DNA of 64,000 nucleotides. Origin: Symbiodinium natans. Taxonomy: Eukaryota; Sar; Dinophyceae; Suessiales; Symbiodiniaceae. The stretch lies in assembly GCA_905221605.1 (NCBI GenBank), contig CAJNDS010002113.1, forward strand, positions 343,001 through 407,000, read 5' to 3'. Below the pieces are notes generated by a model. The model was not told the DNA's origin and ran no database searches. It saw only the letters and a program-made list of their open reading frames with translations. Both the position numbers and the translations under genes were made by a program. Of this stretch, positions 1-10,732 are shown piece after piece. The first letter of the stretch is position 1. Each line of letters starts with the position of its first letter.

Positions 1-69
1 GATCGAAGATACACCAAAGACAGGCCAGCTGGAGACTTGCTTGCTGTCTGAAGGTCTCGTGGTTCTCCC

Positions 70-175
70 AGAGAGCCCACTACCCCTTCATTAAGGAATA
101 TACCTTAAATTATAGAGGGATCCTTATTATGATTTAAGGATTATTCCTTAATTAAGGGGTGTTGGGCTCTTTGGG
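70..175. mobile_element. MITE-like inverted-repeat element
   Basis: Imperfect terminal inverted repeats of about 30 bp (left AGAGCCCACTACCCCTTCAT, mirrored at the right end) flank a short AT-rich core, with no coding capacity. This is the only copy I see. The rest of 1-935 holds no supportable gene: degenerate TTTAGGG near 330-360, a poly-C run at 690-709, and a CCCTAAA array from about 761. Confidence 0.6.
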
Positions 176-760
176 CTTCTCATGTTGCCAGAGAGTGTAG
201 GGTTTAGGCTTCAGGGCTTGTGAGCTTAAAACCCGAATCCACAGACTGAAAGGTCGAAAGAAACCAGGAAAGCAATCTTCAAAGCCTCTCCATCCCGAGC
301 CAAGTCTCATCCCCTTCGTCCTCGTTCTGCGTTAGGGTTCAGAGTTTGGGGTTTAGGGCTAAATCCCCAAACCCTTTCGCTCAACCTTTTACGCCCGGAG
401 CCCTGTAACCTCTAAAGACCTGTACTAACCCAAACAGTATTCCTACAAGCATGCCGCCAAGCATCCAGAGCACCGAAGGGTCTTTCGAGGCCTCAAACAA
501 GGGAAATCCGCATCACCGCCTTGAAAGGTGTTGGAATCTGAAAAAATGTGCGTGAGGGCTTCTGTCAGGGCATCTTCAGCCGAGCACCAGAGAGCCAGAA
601 GCCTCATGGACACAGCGTGCCACTGTGATGTACGGATGCTTCTAACTCTGACACGGACTATGCGTTTGATTAGCGGTGGTGTTAGTACGCCCCCCCCCCC
701 CCCCCCCCTACAGACCTTCCACGGATGGCGAAAATCGTGGCCTCCCCAAAAAGGCCCCAT

Positions 761-918
761 CACCTAAACCCTGAACCCTAAACGCTAAACTAAACCCTAA
801 GCCCTAAATCCTAAACTCTAAAGCCTAAACCCTAAAACCCTAAACCCTAAACCCTAAACCCTAAACCCTAAACCCTAAACCCTAAACCCTAAACCCTAAA
901 CCCTAAACCCTAAACCCC
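761..918. repeat. CCCTAAA telomere-like array (3' part of an intron)
   Basis: Degenerate at its left end and pure (CCCTAAA)n from about 823. It lies just upstream of the candidate exon at 936. CCCTAAA is followed by exon and then TTTAGGG, the layout that recurs throughout the window. Confidence 0.9.
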
Positions 919-935
919 ACCATGCCCCACCCCAG

Positions 936-1022
936 AAAAGCCGTAGCCTGCAGGGATTCGGCATCGCCAGAGCCCATTCGTGAGCGCAGAGCGACTCCCG
1001 AGCCCCAGGCTGTGCTGGGAGG
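936..1022 (+). CDS. Candidate exon, Pro/Glu/Arg-rich protein
   Basis: No family recognised. The best frame reads RDSASPEPIRERRATPE and continues without a stop until the TTTAGGG array. It is hydrophilic and rich in S, P, E and R. The acceptor could be CCCCAG at 935 or CTGCAG at 953; the donor is GG|GTTTAG, supplied by the first telomere-like unit. It may be an early exon of the Lys/Glu-rich gene at 3868-7644, since strand, spacing and composition fit, but the link is inference. Confidence 0.45.
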
Positions 1023-1405
1023 GTTTAGGGTTTAGGGTTTAGGGGTTAGGGTTTAGGGTTTAGGGTTTAGAGGAGTTTTTGGCGGTGTGCGGTTGTTTGG
1101 GGTAGTTTAGGGTCGAGGAGTTTGGGGTTGAGCAGGCATTTTCGGCTTTGAGCTGTTTTGGGGTGCAGGGGTTTTTAAGACCTAAGCCCTTTGGGTTTCC
1201 CGACAGACCCAGAAACACTTGACCTGGCAAACTCCACATTCGATACAGAAGAGCCCCAAGCCCCAAGGCCGAAAATCAACACCCAAAGCCCCTAAACTTC
1301 AAAGGCCCTAAACCCTCAACCCTCAACCCTAAACCCTAAACCCCAAACCCTAAACCCTAAACCCCAAACCCTAAACCCTAAACCCTAAACCTTCAACCCT
1401 ACAAG

Positions 1406-1486
1406 CCGAACCTTCTGCCCGCTACCAGGATTCCAGGCGGTCTCAGCAAGGCGCCGGGGATGCCTCTCGCGGTGCGCGGAGGCTGG
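1406..1486 (+). CDS. Candidate exon, frame ambiguous
   Basis: It sits between a CCCTAAA array (1308-1395) and a TTTAGGG array (1494-1600). Acceptor ACAAG|CC; donor CTGG|GTCTTG or CTTG|GTTTTA. Two frames are open. One gives AEPSARYQDSRRSQQGAG, similar in composition to neighbouring exons; the other (RTFCPLPGFQAVSARR) fits the phase of the exons on both sides. The frame is unresolved and no family is recognised. Confidence 0.35.
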
Positions 1487-1599
1487 GTCTTGGTTTTAGG
1501 GTTTAGGGTTTAGGGTTTAGGGTTAGGGTTTAGGGTTTAGGGTTTAGGGCTTAGGGTTTCGGGTTTAGGGTTTCGGGTTTAGGGTTTAGGGTTTGGGGT

Positions 1600-2558
1600 T
1601 AGTTTCGGTTGTTGAACCTACTTGTTTCTATTCCTACTTTATTGTATTCTTATGTGTCTAAGGCTACTCTGGTTACAGCGACTATCACTCGAACTACTAC
1701 GATTATGATTGTTATGAGTAGTTGTAGTACTACTCATACCACAGCACTAGTGTTTACAATTAATTCCAATCGTACTAATATTTCTAGGACTAGTAAGGAT
1801 TATATGGTTCTTGTCAGAGCTGTGATTGTTGATGCTATTGCTACTTTCGCTGCTATTGCTTTTCTGCATGAAGTTTCCTCTTGGGCATAGATTTCTAGGA
1901 AAGTATTATATGATTCTCATCAGAACGAATATTGTTGGGCATTGTACTAGTACTACCACCTACCACAGCTCAGCTACTGCTACTGCTACTACTACTCCTA
2001 CTTCTTCACCCTCGGAATTTGTGCTGCTTAAACCGAGGATCGTGGAGCTCGCAAGGAGCTTGTAGTCCCGCACGCTTGCCTTAACTTCACATGTCGGCCG
2101 CCCTGGAGCATCATGAGCATCATGCACAACAGCTGGGAAGGCCTTGAGCCGTGTTGGGGCATGAAGGCGCCCGGCTGGAGCATCATGAGCATCAGCTGGG
2201 AAGGCCTTGGGTATAGCCCTGACGGGGATCCAGATGTGTCCCTCCTTGTACTCACTTCCTCATGAAGTGTCGGATGCAGGCTGGCTTTGTGCAGTACGCA
2301 AGATGCGCATCGTCACATTCCAGCCATAAACCCTAAATTTAGACCTTACTAAGCCTCTATCCCCGATAAACCCTATAAGTCCTATAAAGTCTTTTATCAA
2401 GCCCGATTAACACCTTCTAAACCCGCATAAGGGGGTTTCCAAAACTCGTGGTACCTTATTGGGGTCCTTTTTCAAGGGAATCCTACTGTTTGGGGTCGAT
2501 TTTACGGGTCCCCCTCTATTTTCGTAAACCCCCATCTATCACCCGCCCCTTTCGACAG
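1600..2558. other. Non-repeat intron-like stretch
   Basis: About 960 bp without a supportable gene. 1605-2020 is rich in degenerate trinucleotide (TAC/TACTA-like) sequence, 2095-2210 contains a repeated GGAGCATCATGAGCATCA motif, and a family F copy lies at 2452-2540. The ORFs here lack splice sites and coding composition, so I treat them as chance. Confidence 0.5.
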
Positions 2559-2602
2559 GAGGTTTGAGGAGGCGCTCCGTGAGGAGCGGCTGGCAGCGCA
2601 AG
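2559..2602 (+). CDS. Exon, Glu/Arg-rich helix
   Basis: Acceptor TTTCGACAG|G and a canonical donor CAAG|GTGCGT bound a 44-nt exon reading RFEEALREERLAAQ, phase 2 in and phase 1 out. It is charged and helical like the later exons of the Lys/Glu-rich gene, so probably part of it. The donor runs straight into a TTTAGGGG array. Confidence 0.6.
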
Positions 2603-2605
2603 GTG

Positions 2606-2818
2606 CGTTTGGGGTTTAGGGGTTTAGGGGTTTAGGGGTTTAGGGATTTAGGGGTTTAGGGGTTTAGGTGTTTAGGGGTTTAGGGATTTAGGGGTTCAGG
2701 GGTTTAGGGGTTTAGGGGTTTAGGGGTTTAGGTGTTTAGGGGTTTAGGGGTTTAGGTGTTTAGGGGTTTAGGGTTTAGGGTTTAGGGTTTAGGGTTACAG
2801 GATTTGGGGATTTAGGGG
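2606..2818. repeat. TTTAGGGG (8-mer) array
   Basis: Telomere-like array in which most units carry one extra G (GGGGTTTA), reverting to TTTAGGG at its right end. It follows the donor of the exon at 2559-2602. The shared variant unit points to local tandem spread rather than repeated de novo addition. Confidence 0.9.
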
Positions 2819-3229
2819 TTTTAGGTTGCTTTTGTGCATATGCGGTTTGGGCTTGAGGATGTCAGGGTTTAGGTGCAGACGCACCAGGAAGATTTTCCTG
2901 AAAGCGGCTGGGGGCTGTCAGGGGGTGCAAGGGCAATTTTACCCTCAAAACAAACATAAACTCCGATCCCCAGACACCCGCCCACTCGAGTTTTGAGAGG
3001 ATGGATTCGTTTAGGTTTTTCCCCCCCTAACCTTTCAGGTGGGCATGTGCAGAATTCCAAGAGAGCTGCCCCTTATCAGAATCCCTTATGTACTCTTCAA
3101 ATCCGCGGGGATGCGGACGTTAGGGGCACGAAACCCTTGGTGTAGACAGGCGTGTTCCGTCTTACGAGCCGCCCAGATCAGCACCGACAATCGAATGTAA
3201 AAGACCTACTGGTAGTGGATTCCCGAGCC

Positions 3230-3574
3230 CTACATACGGCAGGCTGAAACAAGCACCATACCGCGGTAGGTCTGGAGGGAGGCTACGAAGGCTATCTCGG
3301 GGACTACGCTGAAGAGGTGCCAGTCCGCCGTGTATTCTGTCATTTTTTGTGGCTTGAGGGTCTCAGAGTTCAAGCTTAGGGTGTGGAGGTTTGCGATATT
3401 CCGGGTACCTGTCTTGGGGTCCTCATGATAAAGGGATCCTACTATTTGGTCTATGCTGGGTCCCTTGTTATCGTAAACCCCCCTGTGGGGCTGAACCTGC
3501 AGCATTGGCCATGGCCAGAAAGGGTTTTTTGGGTCTACGGGCTTGGCCCCGTAACCCTGAGCTTCAAGCCCCAA
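3230..3574. other. Unassigned intron sequence
   Basis: Contains a copy of the semi-repeated spacer family F at about 3410-3490. Overlapping ORFs on both strands have no splice support. No gene called. Confidence 0.4.
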
Positions 3575-3720
3575 ACACCCGCGAGAAGTCCACCTACAGA
3601 ACCCTCAACCCTCAACCCTCAACCAAGAGAACCGAAGTCCTAAACCCCAAGCCCTAAACCCTAAACCCGAAACCCGAAACCCTAAACCCTTTAAACCCTA
3701 AATTACCCTAAACCCTAAAG

Positions 3721-3771
3721 CCGTTCCTGAAGTTGCTGGGCCCACGGGGGCACAGTGTCTTCGGCCGTGGC
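3721..3771 (+). CDS. Candidate exon
   Basis: Acceptor ACCCTAAAG|CC, made from the flanking repeat, and a possible GA-type donor GGC|GAGTGT. Frame 0 reads FLKLLGPRGHSVFGRG with high G/C at third positions. It would join the exon at 3868 in phase 0 to give GRG-DPSKRTR. A second frame is also open, so the frame is likely but not certain. Confidence 0.5.
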
Positions 3772-3867
3772 GAGTGTTTAGGGTGTATCACCCTAAGCCC
3801 TAAGCCCTAAGCCCTAAGCCTCAAGCCCTAAGCCCTAAACCCTAAACCCTAAGGCTTTGGCTCGAAG

Positions 3868-6800
3868 GATCCCTCGAAAAGAACCAGGGTGAGTGTTGGG
3901 AGAACCGTTTTTAGGGTTTAGGGTCTACGGCTTAGGGTTATCAGGGGTTCAGGGATTCTCGAAGAAAGTCCGAGCTTTGTAGGCTTGAGAGAGGCCCCGT
4001 GTACAGCATCCCCTGGGTTCACTTGCCTCCCTGATCATTGCGACAGTTAGAAGGTGGTTGCGCTTTGTACATGTGACTGCCAAGGCTTATTGGAGGGCTT
4101 TTTTTGGGCTTGGGTTAAGGCCTGATTTTTGGGAATCCACAGTTTTTGAGTTCGCTTTGTTTGCTTACAGCTGTGCTTTCAAGTTTTCGCTAGCAGACAC
4201 TGGAACACTTTTGCGCGCAGAAGCCGCGCCCATCCGGCCCTCGCAGTATAGTCGCGGCGATTCAAGGTTTATGGGGGGGTGGACACACGAGCCTTAATGA
4301 TGCCATCCCCTGGGTTTAGTGTTTTGGGTTTAGGGTTTGAGGGTTTGAGGGTTTCAGGGTTTGAGGGTTTTAGGGTTTGGGGGTTTGAGGGTTTTAGGGT
4401 TTTAGGGTTTTAGGGTTTTAGGGTTTTGGGGTTTGAGGGTTTTAGGGTTTTAGGGTTTGAGGGTTTTAGGGTTTTAGGGCTTTAGGGTTTGCGGGTTTTA
4501 GGGTTTTAGGGTTTTAGGGGTTTACCCAAATTCCCTGCATCCCGAAGCCCTCGACCCTAAGCCTAAACCCCCCGGCTGCAAAGGTGCCTGATGCCAATGA
4601 GGGCCGCTGGATCTCGTCCACATCCTCCGGGAAGCGCGAAGTAGGGTTTCGGGATTAGGGTCTAGGGTCTGGGGTCTAGGGTCTAGGGTTTAGGGTTTAG
4701 GGTCTAGGGTTTAGGGTTTAGGGTTTAGGGTTTAGGGTTTCGGGCTCGATGGGACGCGGTTGCTTGTCAGGGGCGAACTTGGGCTTGGGAGCTGTATGCT
4801 CAAATTGTGATCCCTTCCCCCTGGCTTCCGGCCCCTTTTTGGCACCCTAGATAGTCGGGGCCGCCTTGTGCCCTAAACTTTAGACCCCAAACCCTAAACC
4901 CTAAACCCCAAACCCCAAACCCTAAACCCCAAACCCTAAACCCCAAGCCCCAAACCCCAAACCCCAAACCCTAAACCCCAAACCCTAAACCCCAAAACCC
5001 AAAACTTCAGACCCTAAACCCAAAGACGCCCACCAGGGACCCTGCGGCGGCAGCGTCCGCCTCCACGGCTGGCGCATCCTCAGGGGGTTGGGTCCGGCCC
5101 CCAAGATTCTTAGTAGGGAAAAACGAGTTGCTTAAGAACCCCCCCCAAAAAAAGATAAATAAACCAAACTGCTCATTGTTTTTATTTTATGAGCAGGGGA
5201 AAACGAGTTGCTTAAGAACCCCCCCCCCTCAAAAAAAATGCGAAAAAGGTTTCATCCTTATACTTGCCCTTAAAAGGAAGAAGATTTTAAATCTTTTGGG
5301 TGGCTCAAGCAGTTAGTACGGGATGGGCCCAGTATATGTTTTTGGGGAGTTTTAGGGTTTAGGGGTTTGCGTTTAGCGCGGCTTTGGGCTTTTTGGGCTT
5401 TTAGGGCTGAGGGTTGTTAGGGTTGAGGGCTTAGGAGTTAAGATTTGCGTGCCAGTTGAGGGAGCCCCACCCTACACCTAGGTAATTTTTCGAACCATGC
5501 TTGCTATGCTTATATGACAAACTGCCTAGAATGCCCATTCTACCAAGGCGGGGCTGCACGCTGTGGTCTTCGAGTTTCAGGGTCGCAGGGTTAGGCTCTA
5601 AGTCCTTAGGCTCTGTGGCCCAGGGTTTCTCTTTTCACGTGACCTCCTGACATGGTTTCTGGATCGCCCCAAACCCTAAACCCTAATCCCGAAACCCTAA
5701 ACCCTAAGCCCTAAGCCCTACACCCTTACACCCTTACACCCTTACACCCTTACACCCTTACACCTTACACCCTGAACCCTAAACCCTAGGTGGTGACAGA
5801 GGAGGCCACCCAAGAGTACGAAGCGCAGAAGAAGCAAGCTGCGCAGGAGAAGAAGAAGCGGATGGAGGCGTGCGGAGCACTAACGGAACCGTTTTAGGCT
5901 TCGGGAGCCTAAACCCCTAAACCCTAAACCCCAAACCGCAAACCCCAAACCCTAAACCCTAAACCTTAAACCCTAACCCTAAACCCTAAACCCTAAACCC
6001 TAGACCCCCAGCCCTGTCTGCCAAGCATCGTCCCTCCGAAGCTTGCTGAGGCGACCGAAGTTCCAGGCTCCTTAGAGACAACAGATGCCCTACTAGAATT
6101 GTGCTTGCGCTTCCTTCACGAAGACCCTAAGCCCAAAGTAGGCCGTAAAGAAGATGTGCAAGAGGTTGGGGTTCAGAGTTTCGGGTTTTAGAGGTTTGGG
6201 GGTTCAGGGGTGTAGAGGTTTGGGGGCTGGGGTGTAATATAGGGGTCGGAATAATTGCATAGGGTCCCTTTATAATTATACTACAATCACCCCCAGAACC
6301 CTATTCTAATTATTCAGGTCCCTACCCCCTCAACCCTAAACCCTAAACCCTAAACCCAAAACCCTAAACCCTAAACCCTAAACCCTAAACTAAACCCTAA
6401 GCCCTGGTTTCGAAGCCGCGCAGGAGGAGAAGCGGCGAAAAGCCAAGCTCGCCAATGCCTTCGCCTTCGGCAACGAAGATGACGACGACAAGCGGGAGCA
6501 GGAGGGCCCTCGAGTGCAGGGTTTAGGGTTTAGGGGTTTAGGGTTTAGGGTTTAGGGGAAAATCGTACACCTCTCAAAAATCTCGCAACCCCAATGCGAG
6601 GCTTTTTTGGCTGCGGTTTTCTTGGCAGATGGCTTGACTCCAATCCGGAATAGTTCCCAGGGTTTTGGGGCTTCAGGGCTCTACGACTTTGTTTTCAAAC
6701 CCTTCTAGGGGTTTAGGGTTTAGGGTTGAGGAAAGGGGCTCATAAAGCCGGAGATCTTGCGCCAGCACCGGCGTGAGGAGAGAATCGCTGCGGCCAAGCA

Positions 6801-7644
6801 AGCTGCGACTCGGCCAGCCGTGAGGGTTTAGGGTTTAGGGTTTAGGGTTTAGGGTTTAGGGTTTAGGGCTTAGGGCTTAGGGCTTAGGGCTTATAAGGGC
6901 TTAGGGCTTAGGGTTGTGGATGTCGACATGCTTGTCCAGTTGAGTCTTTTGGGCTGTTCGGGCTGTGAGGGCTCATGTGCTGACTTGAGCAGTAGGGCCG
7001 TAGAGTCATGCAAATGGACGGGCATTCGTCGAACCAGCGGCCGCAATGGGGAAAACTCCGCATTGACCAGATGTCCCGGTGGCAGATTCGGAAACTGATG
7101 CAGCATCGTGCACGTCAATGCGTTCAAACTAAGTGCGGGCACGGGCAAGCAGACAGGGACTCGTCGCTGGCTATCGAACAGGGTTTAGGGTGTAGGGTTT
7201 AGGGTTTAGGGTTTCGGGTTCTACCCTGAGCCCCCAAAGCCCTGACCCCCTAAAAGTTGGCGGAACCTTGGCCCGTTTTGCGACAGTACCACCAGCCTAC
7301 CACTATCCCACCTTTGGAAGATTCTTCCTATGCTCCCCCCCCTAAACCCTAAACCCTAAACCCTAAACCCTAAACCCTAAGCCCTAAGCCCTAAACCCTA
7401 AACCCTAAACCCTAAACCCTAAACCCTAAGCCCTAAACCCTAAACCCTAAACCCTAAACCCTAAGCCCTAAACCCTAAACCCTAAACCCCAAGCCCTAAA
7501 CCCTAAACCCTAAACCCTAAACCCTAAACCCTAAACCCTAAACCCTAAACCCTTTGCGGGTTTTTTGGGAGTCTCCGAGGCTCAGCAGTGGAAGCAGGAG
7601 ATGGCCAACAAGGTGCGGCCCAACAAGGCCAGGAGGGCGGGGGG
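3868..7644 (+). CDS. Lys/Glu-rich protein, multi-exon gene (core exons)
   Basis: Exons by phase: 3868-3888 (or from 3854), 4584-4640, 5026-5086, 5800-5869, 6402-6520, 6731-6825, 7580-7612 (possibly to 7644). Junction phases agree: 0/0, 0/0, 1/1, 2/2, 1/1, 0/0. Readable pieces include VPDANEGRWISSTSSGKRE, EEATQEYEAQKKQAAQEKKK, KLANAFAFGNEDDDDK and GLIKPEILRQHRREER. The predicted chain is very charged, with Lys/Glu/Gln helices and an acidic patch. Composition resembles splicing-associated scaffold proteins such as RBM25 or NKAP types, but I see no diagnostic domain, so no name is given. Introns are 210-754 nt and filled with telomere-like arrays. Donors at 6520 and 6825 use GTTTAG from the array. 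Neither the start nor the stop codon is located; exons at 936-3771 may be the 5' part. Confidence 0.65.
4316..4524. repeat. TTTTAGGG (8-mer) array
   Basis: Long array of GGGTTTTA and GGGTTTGA variants inside an intron of the Lys/Glu-rich gene. The variant differs from arrays a few hundred bases away, so each block has been homogenised separately. Confidence 0.85.
5128..5313. mobile_element. Family B inverted-repeat element (B1, composite)
   Basis: Two direct copies of GTTGCTTAAGAACCCCCCC begin at 5126 and 5206, each followed by an A-run. A weak mirrored end (TTTTGGGTGGCTCAAGCA) lies near 5296-5313. Looks like one element with a partial duplication, inside an intron of the Lys/Glu-rich gene. 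Confidence 0.6.
5680..5789. repeat. CCCTAAA / CCCTTACA array
   Basis: Telomere-like array with an internal block of CCCTTACA units at about 5716-5765. It leads directly into the acceptor of the exon at 5800. Confidence 0.85.
6236..6326. mobile_element. Short palindromic intron element
   Basis: Imperfect palindrome: AGGGGTCGGAATAATT on the left mirrored by AATTATTCAGGTCCCT on the right. A degenerate relative may be at 42990-43050. Non-coding. Confidence 0.45.
7343..7553. repeat. CCCTAAA array
   Basis: About 210 bp of nearly pure (CCCTAAA)n with CCCTAAG variants. It ends about 25 bp before the acceptor of the exon at 7580 and pairs with the TTTAGGG array at 6822-6915 at the other end of the same intron. 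Confidence 0.95.
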
Positions 7645-8050
7645 TTTAAGGGTTTAGGGGTTGAAGGGTTTAAGGGTTGAAGGGTTGAAGGGCTGAAGGG
7701 TTTAAGGGCTGAAGGGTTTAGGGTTTAGGGTTTAGGGTTTAGGGTTTAGGGCTTAGGGCTTAGGGCTTAGGGCTTGGGGCTTAGGGTTTAGGGTTTAGGG
7801 TTTAGGGCTTAGGGCTTCGGGTTTAGGGTTTAGGCTTTAGGGTTGAAGGGTTTGAGGGTTTAGTGTACAAAGGTTTAAGGGGTTTAGGGTTGGGGGTTTG
7901 GGGGTTCGGGGTGAAGGGGCTTAGGAGTTTAGGGGTTTTGGGGTTTAGGCTTGAGGAGTTGAGGGGGTTTAGGGGTTCAGGGGTTTGGGTTGGGGTTTAG
8001 GGGATCAGAAGTTCAGGGTTTGGGGGTTTAGGGGTTTGGGGTTTAGGCTT
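7638..8050. repeat. TTTAGGG array, increasingly degenerate
   Basis: Starts as GGGTTTAAGGGTTGAA variants, passes through pure TTTAGGG, then decays. It lies downstream of the exon at 7580. From 8050 to 8590 I see only the inverted-repeat element at 8117 and unassigned sequence. Confidence 0.85.
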
Positions 8051-8116
8051 ACTTCCCTGAGTCCATTGGGTGTGACTTAAGAGGTGAGCCCTCAACATCT
8101 GTGGCATATGACCATA

Positions 8117-8203
8117 TGGTGAGTTCTCGAAAGTCCTTGTCATGGGCGGCCCCAATTATTTGGGGCTCCCAAACAGGGACCAGAATTTCGAGAATTCACC
8201 GTG
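8117..8203. mobile_element. MITE-like element with 17-bp inverted ends
   Basis: ATGGTGAGTTCTCGAAA on the left is mirrored by TTTCGAGAATTCACCGT on the right. 87 bp long, non-coding, single copy here. Confidence 0.65.
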
Positions 8204-8593
8204 TTGTTTAGAGGGTTCAAAGAGCCAGCCACCCAACATATCAACGACTTCGGCACGGTTGCAGGAATGCCTAGTTGAGGGTTCAGCAGTTGAGGGGTTT
8301 CGAATTTAGGATTCAGGACTTGAGGGGCTTGTGGTGAGGGCTATTCGCTTTGGAAGTTTAGGGGTGTAGGGTTTGGTGCCGCCCCTAGCGCACGTTTTCT
8401 CCCTTTTGGTTCCCGCGTAAACCTAGCCAGCCGGAACTGGGTATGGTATACTGGGCGAGGAAAAGGGTTCTTGCGTACTCGGGTTTGGCTTGAAGGGTTC
8501 AGCAAGGGTCTAAGGCTTCAAGTAAGGCTTACGAGTTCGTGGTCGTTGTCGGTCGCTGTCATGCCTTGTTTGCACCATGCAGCCTCTTTCCAG

Positions 8594-8761
8594 GCGGATG
8601 TGCAGGGCACGAGACCTCGCATAGCACGGGACTTAGCCTCCGTTCCATCCACGACAGTCCGCAGCATCATCTTCCGTGGTGCTCATGGTGCTGTTATACG
8701 CTGTTATAATTATGTACATCGGACTCTCCGTACAGATACTGACATGCTTGTAAAGGGGCAG
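8594..8761 (+). CDS. Exon of an unidentified protein
   Basis: Strong acceptor with a pyrimidine tract (CCTCTTTCCAG|GCG) and donor CAG|GTACTG. The 56-codon exon is in phase 0 at both ends and reads ADVQGTRPRIARDLASVPST then SIIFRGAHGAVIRCYNYVH. Mixed hydrophobic and basic, like a folded domain. Unique sequence with no telomere-like repeats until 8870. It could belong to the gene at 3868-7644 or to the next one. Family not recognised. Confidence 0.55.
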
Positions 8762-8869
8762 GTACTGAAGACGTGCACAGGCATTTCAGACCCAAGGTCT
8801 GAGAGGCTGAATCCCATGCAAAGCAACACCAACGTCCCTTCAGTGCCACAAGCTACATCCTACACCCTA

Positions 8870-9030
8870 CACCCCTAAACCCTAAACCCCTAAAGCCTAA
8901 ACCCTAAGCCCTAAAACCCTAAACCCTAAAGCCCAAAACCCTAAACCCTAAACCCCCCTAAACCCTAAACCCTAAACCCTAAACCCTAAACCCTAAACCC
9001 TAAACCCTAAACCCTAAACCCTAAACCCTA
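8870..9030. repeat. CCCTAAA array
   Basis: Degenerate on the left, pure (CCCTAAA)n on the right, immediately upstream of the weak exon candidate at 9040. Confidence 0.95.
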
Positions 9031-9039
9031 ACCTCTAAC

Positions 9040-9118
9040 TTCGCGTCGACTCATGGCTCAGGGGCTGTTGTTTCGGAAACTTAAGCTCCCCCGAAGAGCG
9101 GGCCCTTCTATCATGGGT
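9040..9118 (+). CDS. Weak exon candidate
   Basis: GC-rich block after a CCCTAAA array. One frame reads RVDSWLRGCCFGNLSSPEE, another GLLFRKLKLPRRAGPS after CTCAG|G. Splice sites are not decisive, so the frame is open. Confidence 0.3.
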
Positions 9119-9598
9119 TCCCCTACTACCCCCCTCTATACTACCCCCCCTAGGTTCCCCCCATAATTAAGGCCAGCGTACGCCTGAGTCACAGCTGATC
9201 TAGTCATGGGGCGTATTCGTATGTCATTTCGATCAGCATAAACGCTCAAACTCCCCGGTTCCACCCCGGGGCCTGGTGTCTCCTCCTCCGGGTGGGCTGG
9301 TGCTGGAAAGGGTGTGGACCCTCGGGGCGGCACTAAGGGTCGTCAGCGACTCGACGAGCACCCCCCTTTCCCCCACTCGGCGGCGCCAGGGCGACAGTGC
9401 CTTTCCTCCCCATCTTCAGAGTCTATGATACACTCTTATTGCAAAAGAAGGTGGCCTTTCATGGTAAGTTTCCGAGCACACAATGCAGTGATTTGATTTT
9501 GGTCACCAATTGGTGAGAGGACAAGGGAGGCTCGGAGGCAGGCGCAGTTTTGTTGCGGCTACAGCTGGATGTTATTTAATTTTGGTTTTGTTTTGCAA

Positions 9599-10090
9599 GC
9601 GTGGTCGCCCCTGGTGCTTTGTGCTCCCCCTGCATCTGGCGCACGCTTGTTGGGGTCTGATCCGTTTCGGTCCGTTATGGTTACTTACTCTGGCCAGTCA
9701 ATGTTCTGAGAGTGGGTCCTCGTGTACTCTCTTGACATGCTGATTTGTTCATGTGGGTTGCGTGTCGCCCCCGGTGCTGGAGCTGTGTGCTCCCCCTGCA
9801 TCTGGCGCACGCTTGTTGAGGTCTGTTCCGTTTCGATCCGCTATGGTTACTTAAATTACTCTGGCCCGTCAACGTGATGAAAGTGGGTCCTCGTATGCTC
9901 TTTCGACATACTGTTTTGTTCATGCGGGTTGCGTGTCACCCCCGGTGCTGGAACCTGCCTCTGGCGCGCTTGTTGGGGTTCGTTCCGTTCTTGGTCCGTT
10001 TTGGTTTCTCCCTCCGGCCCGTTATTGTTGTGAGAGTTTTTTTCCTCCTCGGAGCAGGGGTGAAGGTTTTCGTCGGGGTCAAGCTTGCCT
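9599..10090. repeat. Tandem repeat, about 160-170 bp unit, about 3 copies
   Basis: Units begin near 9599, 9760 and 9931 and share GCGTGTCGCCCCCGGTGCTG, CTGGCGCACGCTTGTTGGGG and TCCGTTTCGGTCCG. They create overlapping repeat-encoded open frames on both strands that I do not treat as genes. 9119-9598 is unique sequence with no supported gene. Confidence 0.75.
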
Positions 10091-10440
10091 TGCACTTGGC
10101 CTGATGATTCCGTGTGTTGGGCATGCTTGCTACATTGCTTGTATGATTGCTGCGTTGCTTGTTGCGACGATGTGAGGCCCTGGTTGCTATATTGGTCGAT
10201 CTGCTTTGTACTTGGCCTGATGATTCCGTGTGTTGGGCATGCTTGCTACATTGCTTGTTGTGACGATGTGAGGCCCTGGTTGCTACATTGGTCGATGGTC
10301 TTTTTGGGCCGTGTGTGCATTGTGTTTTTGAGTTTGCTTTGCACGTGGCCTGTTGATTTCGTTTGTTGTCGACGCTTGCTGGCAAATTGCTTGTTGTGAC
10401 GATATTCTTTTCGCTGGGTGTGCGCGCTACATTGGTCGTG
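10082..10440. repeat. Tandem repeat, about 118-131 bp unit, about 3 copies
   Basis: Units near 10082, 10200 and 10331 share TTGCACTTGGCCTGATGATT and GACGATGTGAGGCCCTGGTT. A 200-codon minus-strand open frame (9936-10538) is produced by these repeats and looks non-genic. Confidence 0.75.
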
Positions 10441-10732
10441 GGCTGAACCCCCTCTGCAGCTGACAGTGCCTTTCTCCATGTGTAACGTTTGCATTGCCTC
10501 CTTACATCTGTTTGTGCTTTCGATGCGCTGGTAAACATACAATTTGATGAGAAAGTCGCCCTTGTTTGCTCGATTTTCGCTTGCCTTATGTTGGTGGTTG
10601 GTGACCCTTGGCTGCACTAGCTAATTCCCCCACTTGAACTCTGCGACGGAGGGGGGCGATGACGCTTGCGGAGCCCCCCTGAGAAGTTGAGAGGGACGTG
10701 GGAGGCAGGCCGCACCGTAAGTGCTGGTCGAC

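Noticed and set aside
761-1070. A true chromosome end
   Set aside because: Telomere-like blocks occur throughout in both orientations with unique sequence and exons between them, and neither window end is a terminal array.
1600-2070. ORFs 1609-1890 and 1826-2065 as a gene
   Set aside because: Ser/Thr/Leu-rich frames from a degenerate TAC-type repeat, no splice sites and no coding codon bias.
3854-3868. Relict dinoflagellate spliced-leader sequence (GGCTTTGGCTCGAAG resembles the SL end TTTTGGCTCAAG)
   Set aside because: Only a partial match with a mismatch in the diagnostic end. It fits better as an acceptor region of the Lys/Glu-rich gene.
9200-9300. tRNA-like GGTTCCACCCC arm
   Set aside because: No matching acceptor, D or anticodon stems could be built around it.
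9936-10538. 200-codon minus-strand ORF
   Set aside because: Spans two minisatellites and repeats the same basic peptide words. No splice or start context.
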